Source of the DNA: Dastarcus helophoroides
Lineage: Eukaryota; Arthropoda; Insecta; Coleoptera; Bothrideridae
DNA length: 64,000 nucleotides
Direction: 5' to 3'
Assembly: GCA_028583605.1 (NCBI GenBank)
Contig: CM053332.1
Span: forward strand, 15,387,267 to 15,451,266
Shown: positions 1-11,251 of the stretch, one piece after another
Numbering within the stretch: the first letter of the stretch is position 1
Layout: every line of letters starts with the position of its first letter
Translations under genes and position numbers: made by a program
Notes under the pieces: generated by a model
The model's database searches: none
Seen by the model: only the letters and a program-made list of their open reading frames with translations
Told to the model about the DNA's origin: nothing

Positions 1-1558
1 TTGAAAATTTCGACTTTGTTAAAAAAATATTAAAACACTGAGTTTTATTGAAAATTTCGACAAAATATTGACCTTTTGAATATTCCGATTGTTTTTAAAG
101 ATACCGTTTTTATTGTTGAAAAATTACGATCTTTTCAAACGTTTCATCTTATTTTGAAAAATTCGACATTTTAAAATATCCATTTTTTCCATATTTCGAC
201 CTAATTCTGATTTTTCAAAACTCAAAACTACGACATTTTCGAGAGTATTTTCTTTTAAAAAAAATCACCTTTATTCCAAAATTTTTTGAAAATTTCGACT
301 TTATTAAAAAACTATTTAGTGCATTGACTTTTACTGAAAATTTCGACTTATACCTATTTCAAAATATTGACCTTTTGAATATGCCGATTGTTTTTGGAGA
401 TAACGTTTTTGTTGAAAAAATACTATTTTTAAAAATATGTTATCTTATTTTGAAAAATTCGACATTTTAAAATATTTTTTCCAAATTTCAACTAAATTCT
501 GATTTTTCAAAACTGCGACATTTTCGAGAATATTTTCTTTTAAAAAAATCGCTTTTATTCCAAATTTTTTTGAAAATTTCGACTTTATTTAAAAAAATAT
601 TAAAACACTGACTTCTATTGAACATTTCGACTTATACGTATTTCAAAATGTTGTCCTTTTGAATATTCCGATTATTTCTGAAGATAACGTTTTTATTGAA
701 ATATTACGACTTTTAAAAAAATTTCGACAATTTAAAATATGCGCTTTTTTCCCAAATTTCTACTTAATTCTGATTTTTCACAACCGCGACATTTTCAAGA
801 ATTACTCCTTTTTAAAAACCATCCCCTTTATTCCCAATTTTTTTAAAAATTTCGACTTTTGAAAAAATTATGAAAACATTGACTTCAGTTGAAAATTTCG
901 ACTTGTGTGTGATGCGCATTTTAAAATATGGATCCTTTAAAAATTTCGATTTTTTTGAAGAAAACGATTTTTATTAAAAAATTACGACTTTTTAAAAATA
1001 TTTAATTTATTTTGAAAATTTAGACATTTTAAAATAGCCAGCAGGTTTTCCAAATTTCAACTTAATCCTGATTTCTCAAAACAACGACATTTCCGAGAAT
1101 ATTTTTTTTTTTTTAAATCGCCTTTATTCTAAATTATTTTGAAAATTTCGACTTTTTTGAAAAAACATCTATTGAAAATTTTGACTTATTTTTTAAAAAT
1201 ATTAACCCTTTTAAAATTCCGCCTGTTTTTGAATAAATCAATTTTAGCCAAAAAAGTAGCCTTTTTAAAAAATGTCAACCTTTTTTTCGAAATTTCGTCT
1301 TTTCGGTCAATTGTTTTAAAATCTCGAATGCCAAAATTTCGACTTTTTTTCAAAATTTTAACTTAATTTTGGAAATTCCGACTTTTTCTTGAAATTTCAA
1401 CTTAATTTTGGAAATTTCAACTTTTTCCATTTTTTCAAAATATCAATTTTTTTAAACAATTCAGACCATTTAAAAAAAGAAATTTTGACTCAATCTCAAG
1501 GTTTTCACTTTTTTTGAAAACTTCCGACTTTTTCAAATTTACTCTTTTATTGAAAAAT
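1..1558. repeat. Degenerate AT-rich tandem array, ~286-bp higher-order unit
   Basis: The stretch is made of short diverged words around gaaaatttcgac, with runs of A and T between them. A longer unit is visible: the landmark gacattttaaaatat or a close variant recurs near 165, 461, 726 and 1023, giving steps of 265 to 297 bp. The second landmark ttttgaatattccgattgtt precedes it in the earlier units. Open frames here are Phe/Lys/Asn/Ile-rich by-products of composition, and I do not call any of them genes. The sequence is typical of old, decayed satellite DNA. Confidence 0.8.
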
Positions 1559-1703
1559 ACCCATTTTAAAAATTGAAATACAAATCTTGTCCCCTGAAAC
1601 CTAGAAAGATTAAAAACCTTTCTTGATTTCAGGGGACAAGATTTGTATATCAATTTTGGAAGATAACCAAGGACTAGTTCGTTCCACCAAAAAAACCCCT
1701 TTT
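1559..1703 (+). mobile_element. Short palindromic retroposon copy with target-site duplication
   Basis: Two inverted arms carry cttgtcccctgaaacc and its complement around 1580 and 1640. The inner part found in longer copies (the hammerhead-like portion) is missing, so the arms nearly touch. The right end is the family's constant end, gttccacc followed by an A-run (1681-1695). The flanks acccatttt (1559-1567) and acccctttt (1695-1703) match at 8 of 9 positions and look like a target-site duplication. Same family as the copies at 20415, 21531, 40209, 45011, 47255 and others. Confidence 0.7.
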
Positions 1704-2395
1704 CAAGTTTGATTGAAATTTTTTAATAAATTTAATCCTTTTAGAAAATTCAATTTTTGAATATTTGAATTTTTTGAAATTCTGGAAATTTTTCTAGATT
1801 TATGACTTTTTCTCAATATTTTAAGTTTCCGAAAATGCCATTTTAAAAAAATCTGAGCTCAAAATTTCTACCTTTTTGAATATTTCGCCTTATTTTGAAA
1901 ATTTTGAATTACAAATTTTCCAATTTCTTTTCAAAATTTCCACACCTTCCAAAATATTCTTTTTTGAAAATTGTAGCTTTTTCGCAATTTCGTATTTTTC
2001 CAAATTTTGACTCTGGAAATTTTTATTTTTTCTTGTTAATTTGTACTTTTACCGCTTTTGCAGTTTTTAAAAATTTTGACACAAAATGTTGACCTTTCCT
2101 CAACATGTCGAGTTTTTCTACATTTTATTTATTTATTTTTTTTACAAATTCGGTGGTTTTAATTTTTTTTGAGAACTTTGACATTTTTGCATCTTTTTAA
2201 TTTCGACGTTTCTTTAAAATTTTGATTATTTTTTAAAATTTTGTATTTTTAGAAGAATTTAAATATACTTTTTTTTCAAAAAATTTGACTACTTCGAAGT
2301 CTCTGCAATTTTTAAAAATTTTGTCTCAAAATGTTTACCTTTTTTGAAAATGTCGAATTTTTCTACATTTTATTTATTTCTTCCGGGATTGGACC
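1704..2395. repeat. Degenerate AT-rich array
   Basis: This is a continuation of the gaaaatttcgac-like degenerate repeat with no clear higher-order period. A phrase near 2075-2120 (gttgacctttcctcaacatg, then tctacattttatttattt) recurs in altered form near 2330-2375, about 253 bp later. No gene is seen. Confidence 0.65.
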
Positions 2396-2800
2396 GTGTC
2401 AAAGAACTACTAAAAGTGTTCGACGTTTCGCCCACCATCGTAGGGGGCTTCTTCAGGAAAAAAGAAAAGAAAAAATGAAAAGAGGAATATGAGGGAATAT
2501 GCAAAAAAAGGAAAGAAAGAAAAGGCCAATTTCAAAAAATCATCAGAGCACGGTAACTCAGTATGCCCACCATAGCAGAGGCGAATCTCTTCTGAATTGA
2601 AAATTGGTACAAAGGATAAGAAAGTTTAGACAGAAGAGCACGGTAACTCTTCTGTCTAAACTCTTCTGTCTAAACTCTTCTGTCTAAACTTTCTTATCCT
2701 TTGTACCAATTTTCAATTCAGAAGAGTTTCGCCTCTGGTATGGTGGACATACTGAGTTACCGTGCTCTGATGTTTTGAAATTGGACTGGAAATTTTGGCC
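2396..2800. mobile_element. Inverted-repeat element with hammerhead-like motif
   Basis: Composition changes abruptly from the flanking array. Positions 2525-2638 and 2675-2788 are a near-perfect inverted repeat containing cagagcacggtaactc, ccaccat and caattcagaagag. The 36-bp spacer is filled by a 14-bp tandem repeat (ctcttctgtctaaa, units starting at 2647, 2661 and 2675). Upstream, at 2418-2459 on the minus strand, lies a hammerhead-like core described separately. It could be a Penelope-like terminal segment or a fold-back transposon. No coding capacity and no convincing target-site duplication were found. Confidence 0.6.
2418..2459 (-). ncRNA. Hammerhead-ribozyme-like motif (imperfect)
   Basis: Read on the minus strand: CTGAAGA (2450-2456), one extra A, stem II GCCC/GGGC, then GAAAC (2425-2429) and a GTC cleavage triplet (2422-2424). 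ACGT across the GAAA/GTC junction is self-complementary, so stem III could only form between two molecules. Stem I is only three pairs (TTC with GAA). The extra base between the first core block and stem II departs from the consensus. It may be a relic or a low-activity dimeric form. Confidence 0.4.
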
Positions 2801-3149
2801 CCTTTTGAAGATTTCAGCTCTTTTAGAGAATTTCGGCATTTTTGAAAATCCAAGCCATATTGAAAATTTTTTCTTCAAAAGTACAACATCTGCTGATTTC
2901 GACTTCTTTTGACTTTTTTTTTTCAAAAATTGAACATTTTCGTTTTACACCTTTCATGTCAATCTACGACTTCGATATTCTTAAAATTTTGACTTTTTGA
3001 CAATTATGGGTTTTGTTGAAAATTCGGATTTTTCAAATTATGTTTTTTTTTTGACAATTTTGACTTTTTTCAATGTTTTAACCCACTTAAAATAATTCGG
3101 TTTGTTTTTTAAATCCCTAGTCTTTTGAAAATTCGATATTTTCAAATTT
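2801..3149. repeat. Degenerate AT-rich array
   Basis: Same short-word AT-rich sequence as on either side of the inverted-repeat block. It is transitional to the 270-bp units that follow. Nothing gene-like. Confidence 0.6.
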
Positions 3150-5530
3150 TCACTTTTTTCAATATTTCCATGTTATTTTTTTAATTCTACTTTTTTTTCG
3201 GAAATTATCAACTTCTTGTCCATTTTTCTGTAAATTTCGATCTTTTTGGAAATTTCGACCCCTTTTGAAAACAGTGACTGTTTTCAAAGTTTGAATTTAT
3301 TTTTAATTTATTCTTAAATTTCGACTTTTTGAACATTTTTAATTTGAAAAAAAGTTAGATCCCTTTTAAAAATTTAAGTTTTTTTTGGCAATTTAGACAT
3401 TAGACGATATTTTCAAATTTTCACTTTATTCAACATTTCCATGTTTTTTTTATTCTGCCTTTTTTTAAATTATCAACTTTTTCTCGATTTTTATCTAAAT
3501 TTCGATCTTTTTGGAAATTTTGACGCTTTTTGGAAACAGTAACTGTTTTTGGAAACAGTAACTGTTTTCAAAGCTTGAATTTATTTTTAATTTAATTTTT
3601 TTTTAAATTTTGAGATCTTGTACATTTTTAATTAAAAAAAATTGACATCCTTTTTAAAAATTTGAGATTTTTTGGCAATTATGACATTAGACGATATTTT
3701 CAAATTTTAATTTTTTGGAACATTTCCATGTTTTTTATTTTGCTTTTTTTCGGAAATTATCAACTTCTGTAAATTTCGATTCTTTTGGAAATTTTGACGC
3801 TTTTTGAAAGCAGTAACTATTTTCAAAGCTTGAATTTATTTTTAATTTACTCTTTTTTTAAATTTTGACTTTTTGAACATTTTTAATTTGAAAAGGATCG
3901 AGATCCTTTTTAAAATATTTGAGATTTTTTGGTAATTTAAATATTAGACCGATATTTTGAAATTTTAATTTTTTTGAACATTTATTTTTTTATTCTACTT
4001 TTTTCCGGAAATTACCAACTTTTTCTGGATTTTTCTATAAATTTTGATCTTTTTGGAAACCTTGACCCTTTTCGAAAACACTGAGTGCTTTCAAAGTTTG
4101 ATTTTATTTTTAATTTACTCTTTTTTTAAATTTCGACTTTTTGAACATTTTTAATTTGAAAAAGTTGTAGATCAATTTCAAAAATTTGAGTTTTTTTGCT
4201 AATTTAGACATCAGACGATATTTTCAAATTTTCACTTTCTTCATTTCCATGTTATTTTTTTATTCTAATTTTTTTCGGAAATTATCAACTTTTTCTGGAT
4301 TTTTCTATAAATTTTGATCTTTTTGGAAACTTTGACCCTTTTCGAAAACACTGAGTGCTTTCAAAGTTTGATTTTATTTTTAATTTACTCTTTTTTTAAA
4401 TTTCGACTTTTTGAACATTTTTAATTTGAAAAAGTGTAGATCAATTTCAAAAATTTGAGTTTTTTTGCTAATTTAGACATCAGACGATATTTTCAAATTT
4501 TCACTTTCTTCATTTCCATGTTATTTTTTTATTCTAATTTTTTCCGGAAATTACCATCTTTTTCTGGATTTTTCTATAAATTTTGATCTTTTTGGAAACT
4601 TTGACCCTTTTCGAAAACACTGAGTGCTTTCAAAGTTTGATTTTATTTTTAATTTACTCTTTTTTTAAATTTCGACTTTTTGAACATTTTTAATTTGAAA
4701 AAGTGTAGATCAATTTCAAAAATTTGAGTTTTTTTGCTAATTTAGACATCAGACGATATTTTCAAATTTTCACTTTCTTCATTTCCATGTTATTTTTTTA
4801 TTCTAATTTTTTTCGGAAATTATCAACTTTTTCTTGATTTTTCTGTAAATTTCCATCTTTTTGGAATTTTTGACCCTTTTTGAAAACAGTAACTGTTTTC
4901 AAAGCTTGAATTTATTTTTAATTTACCTTTTTTTTAAATTTTGACTTTTTGAACATTTTTAATTTGAAAAAAATTGAGATCCTTTTTAAAAAAATTGAGA
5001 TTTTTTGGCAATTTAGACATTAGGCGATATTTTCAAATTTTAATTTTTTTAAACATTTCCTTTTTTTTATTCTACTTTTTTCCGGAAATTATCAACTTTT
5101 TCTTGATTTTTCTGTAAATTTTGATCTTTTTGGAAACTTTGACCCTTTTCGAAAACACTGAGTGCTTTCAAAGTTTAATTTTATTTTTAATTTACTCTTT
5201 TTTTAAATTTCGACTTTTTGAACATTCTTAATTTGAAAAAAATGTAGATCAATTTCAAAAATTTGAGTTTTTTTGCTAATTTAGACATCAGACGATATTT
5301 TCAAATTTTCAGTTTCTTCATTACCCTGTTATTTTTTTATTCTAATTTTTTTCGGAAATTATCAACTTTTTCGCGATATTTCCGTAAATTTCGATCGTTT
5401 TGGAAATTTGGATCCATTTTGAAAGCCCTGACTGTTTTCAAAATTTGAGTTTATTTTTAATTTACTGTTTTTTTAAATTTTGACTCTTTGAACATTTTTA
5501 ATTTGAAAAAAGTTTTTTTTGAAAATGTAG
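3150..5530. repeat. ~270-bp tandem array, about nine units
   Basis: The landmark gaaaaca(c/g)tga(c/g)tg followed by tttcaaagtttgaattta recurs near 3268, 3552, 3808, 4073, 4343, 4611, 4881, 5151 and 5420, so the period is about 270 bp (256-284). The units from 4070 to 5260 are nearly identical to one another, pointing to recent homogenisation in the middle of an older, more diverged array. Each unit also contains gacatcagacgatattttc or a variant. The open frame at 5263-5448 is a composition artefact. Confidence 0.9.
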
Positions 5531-6350
5531 AAGTTTTTTTTGGAAATTTAGATATCTTCAGGAAACCACTTTTTTAAAAAAAATCTTTGAGAAAGTCATA
5601 ATTTTCAAAAAAGTCAAAATTTTCAAAAATAGTCAAAATTTTAAGTAATTGCTTTTTAATTATTTGAAAATTACCCCTTTTTCTTGAAATTTGCCCTTAT
5701 AGCAAATTTAATATTTTTTGAAAAATCGTCATCTTTTTAAATTATACGAATTTTAAATATTTCAACTTTCCTTTCAAGTTTTTTAAAATGTTGCTCCCAT
5801 TTCTAATTGAAAAATTCTATTTTTTAAAATTTTTACCAAGTTTGTTTTAAAACCTTCGTCTCTTTTTGAATATTTGGACTCTTTTTGAAAATTTCGATCT
5901 TTTTGAAAATTTGGGGATTTCAGAATTTGACTTTTTCTCAAAATTTCGATTTATTTTGACGCTTTTCACTTATTTTGTAAATTTCCATCATTTATAAAAA
6001 AAAAATTGACCCAACTGAAAATTTAATCACTTTTATAAATTTTTTGAGAATCTTGAATCAAAATTTTTACTCTTTTTAAACATTTTTACTTTTTTAAAAA
6101 TCTCCACAATTTTTTAATAATTCATTTTTTAATATGGACATTATTGAAAATTTAAACTTTTTTGAAAATTCGGGATTTTTAAGAATTTAGTTTTTTTTAA
6201 ACTTGGACTTTTTCTAGAAGTTTTTATTTTTTTGAAAATTTTGACTATTTAAAAATTTGTACTTTTTCTCAAAATTTCTGTCTTTAAAAATTCCAAATTT
6301 TTCAAAATTTCGCCCCTTTTCCTTAAAATTTCCAATTTTACTTTCTGGTC
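5531..6350. repeat. Degenerate AT-rich array, decayed edge
   Basis: The gaaaatttcgac-like words continue without a visible higher-order unit. It ends near 6350, where composition becomes less biased. Confidence 0.6.
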
Positions 6351-6640
6351 CAAATTTTGATTTTAAACTCGACGTATTTTCCTCAATATTTAGCTCGACC
6401 TTTTTGCTTGGGCCAAGTTAGGTCATTTGACCTGGAGCGGATACAGATCTCCCCAATAATATCTATTGTTGCGGACCAATTATATTTTCGTATTCAAACA
6501 AACAAATTATTGTCGATTAAGAAGAGGTTCTCCGTTTATATTTTTCTATTTTGTTCAATCAATTTTTGCTGACTAAAAACAATATGTATTTTCCTGTTTC
6601 ATTCCAACGTTTTGTATCCATCAAAAAATATGGGCCCTCA
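6351..6640. other. No recognisable feature
   Basis: Moderately AT-rich sequence outside the tandem array. A 71-codon open frame at 6357-6572 has no recognisable motif and I do not support it as a gene. Confidence 0.4.
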
Positions 6641-6725
6641 TTTTCCGCTTGGGGGGCTAACTCCAACTCTTGCGGGGCTAATTTCAATTCTTGTGGGGGC
6701 TTATGGCGGGAGAATTAAAACTAAA
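6641..6725. repeat. Short triple repeat, ~24-bp unit
   Basis: Three successive units of the form ggggctaa plus a (c/t)tccaactcttg-like tail run from 6652 to about 6707. The copies drift toward gggggctta. Small local tandem duplication. Confidence 0.55.
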
Positions 6726-6814
6726 TCCGGATTTTTGAGAATTTTGTTCTTTTTTTTTAAAACTTAGACTTTTTCTAGAATATTTTTCAGTTCCCGCCAA
6801 TTTTTCTTTTTTAT

Positions 6815-7022
6815 ATATTTTCATAGTGCCCCTCATTTTTTTATTCACCCCATTTTTCTTTTATGTATTTTGATGGTGCCCCCCATTTTTCTTCATAATT
6901 CCATTTTGCCCCCCCTCGCATTTTTCTTCATAGTTCCATCTTGTCCCCCCCCATTTTTCTTTTTCATATTTTCATTTTGCGCCCCGCCCCTCAATTTTCT
7001 TCTTTATATTTTCATTTGGCGG
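6815..7022. repeat. C-rich degenerate minisatellite
   Basis: Five to six units of roughly 35-50 bp alternate a C-run (gcccccc or gcgccccgcccc) with atttttctt and catattttcat(t). Unit starts are near 6830, 6877, 6910, 6948 and 6980. Pyrimidine-rich on the plus strand, with strong strand asymmetry. Confidence 0.65.
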
Positions 7023-7080
7023 GTGTCGGATTAGCCAGATGTCGAGTGTTGGAAATGTTTTAAGAATTGTCGTTAAATGT

Positions 7081-7245
7081 ACGGAGTGGCGCAGTGGTAG
7101 AGCAATCGCCTAGTAGTTCAAATCGCCCTTTTTGGTAACGCATTATATCTATATATAAGTATATTACATATATGGCAATTCCATGTATTTTTTTTTCTAT
7201 CTTTAGTCGCTTAGCGCGCCTAAAGAAATTCACATTTCAAAAAAT
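7081..7245 (+). mobile_element. tRNA-derived SINE, copy 1
   Basis: The head resembles a tRNA gene: tggcgcagtggtagagc (7086-7102) fits a pol III box A, and gttcaaatc a short way downstream resembles box B, though the spacing is too short for a real tRNA. The tail ttagcgcgcctaaagaaatt followed by cacatttcaaaa (7211-7242) is shared with copies near 40801-40850 and 61229-61278. The shared tail in three separate places, with different flanks, marks an interspersed family. It should not be annotated as tRNA. Confidence 0.6.
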
Positions 7246-8639
7246 CGAAAGATCTCGAAATGACTAGGAAACATGTTCCTGCTTGAACTCGAAATGTCGC
7301 GAAAAAGATCCAGTTTAAACTCCCAATGATGCAAAAAGTGTCAATTAATTTGCGAGATTAAAAATTGCGAGATTAAACTGAAAATTGAAAACCTCCAAAA
7401 TATAAGAACGTTAAAAAAGGTTGACGTTGCGAAATTAGAATCAAAATTTTAAAATAAGTCAAATCTTTTAGAAGAATCAAAATTTCGAGTTTAAGGTCGA
7501 AATTTTATGTCTAGATTTCATTATTTAGTTGATAAATATTTTCTTTCGGTTTACTCGTCAGGTGTTTAATTCTAGTTTAATTCATCGTCCTTTTGCCGAG
7601 AACGAGTAATGGAACAGCTGTATTGTGCCCATTTATATCTAAATAATGCATTTATCCGGCCCGCATCGAGTCATGAATTAACTTTTAACGCTATTTGCTG
7701 TCGCACACAATTATGATATTAATTGTTCGATGTTCACTCTAGCTGTAGTCCATTTATTTCATAAAACATTTAAAAACGAGAAGTGCATGTTGGTGTGTGA
7801 GTGTGCGGCATCGTAAACGTATCCACCTGGTGTGGCGCCGAATAACTAAACCTCATTTACAGTTAGAACAAAGAGAGGACGCCACGATCGGTATAATTGA
7901 GGGTGCTATTAACTGGGCGGGTTTTACGGATGCATGGCCGCCCTGACAGAGGAGGGCAGCGATGGAAAATAAAACAAAAACGCAAATTATAGTGTGATAT
8001 TTATGTATGCGCGGTGGGGTGGTAAGAAGGACTGGGGAACGGCGGCAAGTGGCGTTCGAATTAAGTCAGTTTCAATCAAATCACATGAATGTATGTATGC
8101 AAGTGTGCATTGTCGCAATTCTATTGGTTTTTTTTCTGAGAGCGTGTTTTGGGCCTACTGAGGCCGACGCGGCGCGTGAGTGATGTGTTGACTCGTTCAG
8201 GTTTTGAGAGATCTTGAGTGCTTGTGTGTTTCGCTGTCGACCCTTGGACGCGGCCAAACTGGAGGACAGACCCGAGAGGGAAAAGGGGCATGCGTCCCCG
8301 GAACTTCTTGCAGTAAGTTTCTCTTCGAACACTGCGAGGATCTTGCCAATAATCAGTTGGATGGGATTTTTCTTGGGTGGATAATAAATGAGGTTCAAAT
8401 TAATATTTCCGTTGGAAACAGGTTGTTAACAACCTTACCTGTCATGGATTTTTCAGTAATTAATTATCATTTTGTATTTCATTTGACGCCTGTATTACTT
8501 TATACTTGATTATCAACTTATTTGTTCTAGTTGTTACTTGCTGACAATATGATGAGGCATTAAACTTTTCATAACATATTGCGTTAAAATAATTCAAATT
8601 TTAAAAGGATAGTCAAAGATTGATGACTTTCCTAATCAT
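7246..8639 (+). other. Low-copy segment with possible first exon
   Basis: Composition is clearly more balanced than the rest of the window, especially 7780-8330, with CpG-containing words. No element family is recognised. A perfect 5' splice-donor-like GTAAGT lies at 8313-8318 on the plus strand, after a GC-rich stretch, so a noncoding first exon or promoter-proximal region ending near 8312 is possible. Short open frames on both strands (8081-8398 minus, 8204-8509 plus) overlap each other and show no known motif. This is a guess from composition and one splice-like site. Confidence 0.25.
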
Positions 8640-9130
8640 CTGACCTTATAAGGATTTTGATATTCAATTTAAGTTCTACTTTATTAAAATATATTATGAG
8701 AATTGGTACAACTGTTACAACTGTTACTGTCGTTTCTCGTATCCTAGTAATCCATATCCTGCCTATCCTGCCAGTCATTCTTCCTGGAGGTTCCTGTCTT
8801 TCATGGTAGATGTTATGTCCGCCCCTCATATCCTTCTAGGTCTTCCTCTTTTTCTCCGTTCTGGCGGCATCCATTTCATAATTCTTTTTGGCCATCGTCC
8901 TTCATCCATCTTTGTACCTGACCGTACAATCTTGACGTTTCTTAGCATCTATAGCGTCTAATATTGATGTACCTATGCCCATTCGTTCTCTAATTTCCTC
9001 ATTGGTGACATGGTCAAGTAGGGTAAGTCCTGCAGCTTCGATACCATAAACCCATTTCCATTGCCTTTATTCTTTGTCTTATCTGTTCGGATGTTTCCCA
9101 GACTTCTGCCTGATATGTTACTATGTTTTT
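8640..9130 (-). pseudogene. Non-LTR retrotransposon C-terminal relic
   Basis: The minus strand, with frameshifts and stops, encodes pieces typical of the extreme C-terminus of RTE-like reverse transcriptases: YQAEVWETSE near 9100, KAMEMG, a DHVTNEEIRERMG-like piece in another frame, DEGRWPKRIMKWMPPERR near 8870-8915, KRGRPRR near 8850, and a degenerate NLQEEDWQDRQ near 8770. Order and spacing fit the family's C-terminal region. No catalytic RT motif is included. It is a dead 5'-truncated copy; the same family, in another state of decay, is at 16280-17040. Confidence 0.65.
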
Positions 9131-9149
9131 TTATGATGGTTTTATCCAG

Positions 9150-9310
9150 GATTCTGGATTCGTTGCGGGTTGCCTACAGTTTAGCACTTAGGCCACCCTT
9201 TCCATTAAGCTATCCTCGTGATTGAGATGTCCTTCATCATTCATTCAGCCACCCAACCTTGTTGAGAAACTGAAGAACGCCCCTTGGATGCGCCTCTCTT
9301 AAACTGATTT
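9150..9310 (-). repeat. Dispersed repeat shared with 19640-19800
   Basis: Read on the minus strand it contains gagaggcgcatccaagg, gttcttcag and tctcaacaaggttgggtggc, then a decayed tcacg-rich part and a link to gaatccagaa. The plus-strand copy at 19660-19815 has the same blocks in the same order. The latter can be read as the C-terminal end of an unidentified element protein (HPREVLQLLNKVGWLNE then stop), so this may be a retrotransposon 3' end. Confidence 0.55.
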
Positions 9311-10172
9311 TATCCAGGATCAGAATAATAATTTTTTACACTAGAAAACCCTGACACTTTTTACTAGGGAACGCGTTTCAAGCTAAGGCAGTTAGATACA
9401 TTGTTGCCAACCCTTAAATAAGCTTATGGAAAAACTTCCCCCCCATTAAGACATCATAACATTATCGTGCCATATTATTTCGTTTCCGAAATTTTTTTTG
9501 ACTTAAGAAAAGAGTCCCTCAATACAATTTTTCGCATTTAACTACCCGTTGCCTGATTTTGTAGACTAAAAAAGGTCCTCAACACATTCGCATTCAATTT
9601 CTTCTAGATGATTCGACGCGTTAAAAATGAAATTCGGAATTCCCGTTTTCAGCCAACTTTTCCCTTTTTCCTTTTTGTGTTGGCAACACGGTTAAATACG
9701 AAATCAAAATAAACCTCATTCGTAACTAATGGAATCTGTTCACGTAGGTCTTTTATAGCAAGTTTCTAATCGTCCAAGATTGGTTTATTCTTTTATATTA
9801 TTAGTATATTATTAGTTTATCTATTTGTAACAAGTTTCCAATCAATGTGAAGAGAGAGGTGCTATTTTTTTTTTGAAAATAATCTACCTTAGATAACTTT
9901 CACAGTAATTCTTCTTCATAAAGTTTGGGGCTAAATTTGAATTGATGGCAGTTTAGACTATTTAGCTGGATGGTTTCTTATCTGAAATAGTAAAACTACT
10001 GGAAGTTTGGTACCAAACTCTTCATAAGTTTTAAGTAATTAACAGGGCGTTGCAATTCACTTTTCGGCATTTAAATATCATAACCAGTTATTCATAACAA
10101 ATTTTTGGCAATGGGCAAGTCGTCAGCAACCACTTGGACAACATTAACCATTGTGAAACCTAACCAATACGT
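9311..10172. other. No recognisable feature
   Basis: AT-rich low-copy-looking DNA. No open frame, repeat structure or RNA motif that I can support. Confidence 0.4.
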
Positions 10173-10337
10173 TTTGATATTTCTATTCATGTTTTATTGG
10201 CCTTTTCTCTTCGCCAGTTACTCCTTTCACAATTCTAAATTTTCAGTAACCTTCTGTTAAGGATTGCCTAATCTAGAATTGTGAAAGGAGTAACTGTCGA
10301 AGAAAAAACCAATAAAACATGAATAGCAATACCAAGG
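10173..10337. mobile_element. Palindromic MITE-like hairpin
   Basis: Positions 10175-10243 and 10270-10335 form a strong inverted repeat (ctattcatgttttattgg and gttactcctttcacaattct on one arm, complements on the other) around a ~26-bp loop. The size and hairpin form suit a fold-back MITE. I found no clean target duplication and no second copy in the window. Confidence 0.6.
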
Positions 10338-10917
10338 CTTCGCAAAGAAAATACAGAGAATATGTTTTGGGTTCCCAATTTTTCAAGCAATAAAAGGTTT
10401 TTTCAAAACCCATTATCTAATAATGATGACCTTAATATTTTAGACTCGTTTTTTCTGCATCTGCATTATCCTAGATTTTTTTCAACAATGATTAGAAGTT
10501 AATACCCTAGGACCTTAGAGTCTTAACTTAATCATTGATGAAAGGAATCATTTTGTCCTCAAAACAGTAAGCGTTATTTCAGTTCATTTTTCTTATTAAT
10601 GTTAGGGACTAAAAGAAGCCCTAACCTTGTATTTGAATTACTATCAACATAAAGACCACTGATCACAGATTAGTTTAGACTAACTAGCTCCTAATCTTAA
10701 ATGAAATCAAGAAACAAATTTCACATTTGGCATGCAAAGCATATCCAGTCAAGTTTTAAACAAATAAACAGTAGTTTTAAGGTTTAAATTAGATCAATAG
10801 AAATTGTCATAAGACTACATTTGTCTTAAAGTTCCTCAGTTTTGCAGCGAAGGTTTTTAACAACCTTAAAATAGTCTCAGGTTACACATTCCAGTAGCTG
10901 CTGTGTTCAATCAATAT
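10338..10917. other. No recognisable feature
   Basis: AT-rich low-copy-looking sequence directly upstream of a solo LTR. Nothing supportable. Confidence 0.4.
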
Positions 10918-11247
10918 TGTTGCGCGTTATCAGTTCGAAATGATTATTACTGCGTGAATTATAACCACTTTATTTCCAAACTAAACTCGGAACACTACAA
11001 CTGAATAATTTACTTCTAACTACTAACTCACTACCTAAATACACTGACTTCTCACTGACCGGACTCCCTTTATATAGATCTCTGGTTCAGGGTTCTAGAA
11101 GTTTTCGCCAGATAAGGACTATCGTTTGCCGAAATTTCTGGAACGCTTATCTGCCGTTTGCTGCAGTTATCGCGGCCGCTTTCCCTTATCAGATCTTTCT
11201 AGAAAATTTTCTTACGTACTAAATTCTACAATTTACATTTCGCTACA
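10918..11247 (+). mobile_element. Solo LTR, copy 1
   Basis: 330 bp beginning TGTTGCG and ending CGCTACA, flanked by ATAT on both sides (10914-10917, 11248-11251), a 4-bp target duplication. It holds a TATA-like tatataga at 11071 about half-way. The 347-bp relative at 34143-34489 aligns along its length (blocks gaacactacaactgaataat, atcgtttgccgaaattt, tatcgcggccgctttccc). Two copies of similar length with TGT...ACA ends and no internal coding region between them suggest solo LTRs, probably of a Ty3-like or Bel/Pao element. Orientation is set by the TATA box. Confidence 0.8.
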
Positions 11248-11251
11248 ATAT

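Noticed and set aside
7081..7125. Functional tRNA gene
   Set aside because: Box A-like sequence is good, but the distance to the box B-like part is too short and no cloverleaf can be drawn; the SINE reading fits better.
8632..8829. 65-codon independent minus-strand gene
   Set aside because: It is the broken end of the non-LTR C-terminal relic at 8640-9130.
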